Origin: Verrucomicrobiota bacterium
GTDB taxonomy: Bacteria > Verrucomicrobiota > Verrucomicrobiia > Opitutales > Opitutaceae
DNA: 64,000 bases
Assembly (NCBI GenBank): GCA_016222805.1
Contig: JACRQG010000011.1
Span: 124,001 to 188,000, forward strand
Direction: 5' to 3'
This document shows positions 62,406-64,000 of the stretch, piece after piece; the first letter of the stretch is position 1; every line of letters starts with the position of its first letter. The notes beneath the pieces are model-generated. The model was not told the DNA's origin. It made no database searches and was given only the letters and a program-made list of their open reading frames with translations. The position numbers were made by a program, and so were the translations under genes.

Positions 62406-64000
62406 ATGACGCTCCATCCCCTGGGCGATTCCGCCGTCGTCGTGCACGTGGGGAGGGAAATCAGCCGCGAGACAGCGCGGATGGTGCAAGCGCTGGCGGA
62501 GGAACTCCGGGCGGTCCGGCTCCCTGGATTGACCGATGTGGTGCCGGCCTTCGCGAGCGTGGCGCTGTTTTTCGACGAGGTGGGCCGGGTTGACGTCGCA
62601 GGTCTTGAGGCGGAGGTTGCCCCCCGGGTCGCGCGGCTCGCCCAGCGCGGGGGACGGCTGGATTCGCGCCAAGTCGAGATTCCCGTGGTCTACGGCGGCG
62701 CGGAAGGAGCCGATCTGGAAGAGGTGGCGCGCCGGACGGGATTGGCACCCGCCGAGGTCATCGCGCGACACGCCGGGGCGGAGTATTTTGTCAATGCGAT
62801 CGGCTTCACCCCTGGGTTCCCCTATCTGGGCGGACTGCCGGCCGAACTGGCCACGCCGCGGCGGGCGACCCCGCGGCCCCGGGTTCCGGCGGGAGCCGTG
62901 GGGATCGGAGGCAGCCAGACGGGAGTCTACCCACTGGAGAGCCCGGGAGGCTGGAACCTGATCGGCCGGACGCCGCTTCGCCTCTTCGACGGGAGGCGGT
63001 CGGAGCCTGCCCTGCTGCGCGCCGGGGATCTCGTGCGTTTCCGGCCGGTGCCGTCTGCGGAGTGGGAGTCGGCTGATGGCACGGGCGCCGCCCCCAACGG
63101 CCATACACCTGGAGGGATCGAGGTGGTACGGCCAGGGATGTACACGACGGTGCAGGATCTGGGGCGTCGGGGTTTTCGCTCTGGGGGCGTCCCCGTGGGA
63201 GGCGCCGCGGATGCATGGGCGCTCCGGGTGGCCAATCTGCTCGTGGGAAACGAAGAGGGTGCCGCGGGCTTGGAGTTCACCTTGGTGGGCCCCGAACTGC
63301 GTTTCCGGGAGGATCTCTGGGTGGCGTTGGCCGGCGCGGAATTCGCTGACGTGCCGTCGGGGAGGCCGTGGCGGGTTCGAGCCGGGGAGACGTTGCGGTT
63401 CGGCGAGGCGCGGTGCGGTTGCCGCGGCTACCTGGCCGTGGCCGGCGGCATCGATGTCCCGGAAATCCTGGGCAGCCGGAGTACGCTCATGCGGGCGGGA
63501 ATGGGAGGAGGGCATGGTCGCGCCCTCGCGGCCGGAGATCGGGTGGCCGTCGCCCGGGGGCGGACCCCCGGTCCGGGGCAGTGGCAGGTTGATCCTCGGG
63601 TGCTTTCCGTCCATCGGGATCCGGCCGTGGTGCGGGTCGTCCGGGGGGCAGAGGCGAGTGAGTTTCCTTCCGATGCGTGGGGGACGGAGTTTACGGTGAG
63701 CCGGCAGTCGGATCGCATGGGAGTCCGGCTCGAAGGCCCGGCGCTGGTGAGACAAAAAGGGGCCGAACTGATCTCCACTCCCGTGGCACCCGGCACGGTG
63801 CAGGTGCCACCCGACGGGCATCCGATTCTCCTGCTGGCCGAGGCCCAGACCATCGGAGGGTATCCGCAGTGGGCCCATGTGATAACCGTCGATCTGCCGC
63901 GCGTCGCGCAGTTGCGACCCGGAGAGTCCGTGCGTTTTCAGGAGGTCAGCCTGGCTGAGGCGCGGGAGCTGTGGACCGCGCGGCAACGTTCGCTCGCCTT
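62406..64000 (+). CDS. Fused PxpB-PxpC 5-oxoprolinase subunits, 3' partial
   Basis: The frame from ATG 62406 is open to the window end (531 codons), so the C terminus is missing. The N-terminal part (about 1-215) is a PxpB/KipI (CT_C_D) domain with GFTPGFPYLGGLP and GGSQTGVYPLESPGGWN. The C-terminal part (about 235 to the end) is a PxpC/KipA (CT_A_B) domain with GIEVVRPGMYTTVQDLGR, GGIDVPEILGSRSTLMRAG, SDRMGVRLEGP and AEAQTIGGYPQWAHV. In many bacteria these are separate genes; with PxpA they hydrolyse 5-oxoproline to glutamate using ATP. A pxpA gene should follow beyond the window. Confidence 0.92.
   Translation, partial: MTLHPLGDSAVVVHVGREISRETARMVQALAEELRAVRLPGLTDVVPAFASVALFFDEVGRVDVAGLEAEVAPRVARLAQRGGRLDSRQVEIPVVYGGAEGADLEEVARRTGLAPAEVIARHAGAEYFVNAIGFTPGFPYLGGLPAELATPRRATPRPRVPAGAVGIGGSQTGVYPLESPGGWNLIGRTPLRLFDGRRSEPALLRAGDLVRFRPVPSAEWESADGTGAAPNGHTPGGIEVVRPGMYTTVQDLGRRGFRSGGVPVGGAADAWALRVANLLVGNEEGAAGLEFTLVGPELRFREDLWVALAGAEFADVPSGRPWRVRAGETLRFGEARCGCRGYLAVAGGIDVPEILGSRSTLMRAGMGGGHGRALAAGDRVAVARGRTPGPGQWQVDPRVLSVHRDPAVVRVVRGAEASEFPSDAWGTEFTVSRQSDRMGVRLEGPALVRQKGAELISTPVAPGTVQVPPDGHPILLLAEAQTIGGYPQWAHVITVDLPRVAQLRPGESVRFQEVSLAEARELWTARQRSLA

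Overview
The window is GC-rich, densely coded chromosomal DNA that looks like a Verrucomicrobiota genome, most likely of the Opitutaceae type. The evidence is the family mix: a run of secreted type I sulfatases, a giant protein with autotransporter-type beta-strand repeats and a PEP-CTERM tail, a TonB-dependent receptor beside a LacI regulator, a MoxR/DUF58/BatA/DUF4159/DUF4175 cluster, CHRD-domain and SUMF1-domain proteins, and a fused CcsA. The taxonomic call is inference; no rRNA, tRNA, CRISPR array, IS element or phage gene was seen.

Layout. 1-4.5 kb: the 3' part of a GAF-PAS-class III nucleotide cyclase gene, a pentapeptide-repeat protein and an SGNH hydrolase. 4.5-17 kb (minus strand): five exported sulfatases head to tail, then a TlpA-like thioredoxin and the PEP-CTERM beta-repeat protein. 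17-18.4 kb: a PQQ-type beta-propeller. 18.5-35.2 kb: a 16.7-kb plus-strand cluster (TPR metallopeptidase, two DUF4159 paralogues, MoxR ATPase, DUF58, BatA-like vWA protein, giant DUF4175-like coiled-coil protein, GATase-like membrane protein, cysteine-free caspase-like protein). Most neighbours overlap by 4 bp or lie 2 bp apart, and repeat-filled gaps split it into blocks. This is the best candidate for an undescribed envelope system.

35.3-39.3 kb: a small conserved-looking protein, an NCS2 purine permease, an amidohydrolase and a metallopeptidase with a VHL-like C-terminal domain. 39.5-48.1 kb: a LacI regulator divergent from an operon of TonB receptor, SUMF1-domain protein, SUMF1-polysaccharide-lyase-like fusion and a decayed glycoside hydrolase gene; it reads as a glycan-use locus. 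48.2-51 kb: amidase, NMT1-like lipoprotein and RidA. 51.3-56.9 kb: housekeeping genes (argA, a membrane-anchored hypothetical, proS, recN). 56.9-60.7 kb: System II cytochrome c maturation (CcsA, ResB) with a lipoprotein. 60.8-64 kb: a CHRD protein, a rho-independent terminator and a fused PxpB-PxpC cut off by the window end.

Intergenic gaps carry at least three families of short dispersed repeats: a 76-bp TGTGGGCGGGGCGACC element, a roughly 26-bp GGCCGGGG/CCCCGGC hairpin ending in TACA, and a roughly 118-bp element with inverted-repeat ends. Copies of the hairpin families differ by paired, compensatory substitutions, which suggests folded RNA or DNA is maintained.
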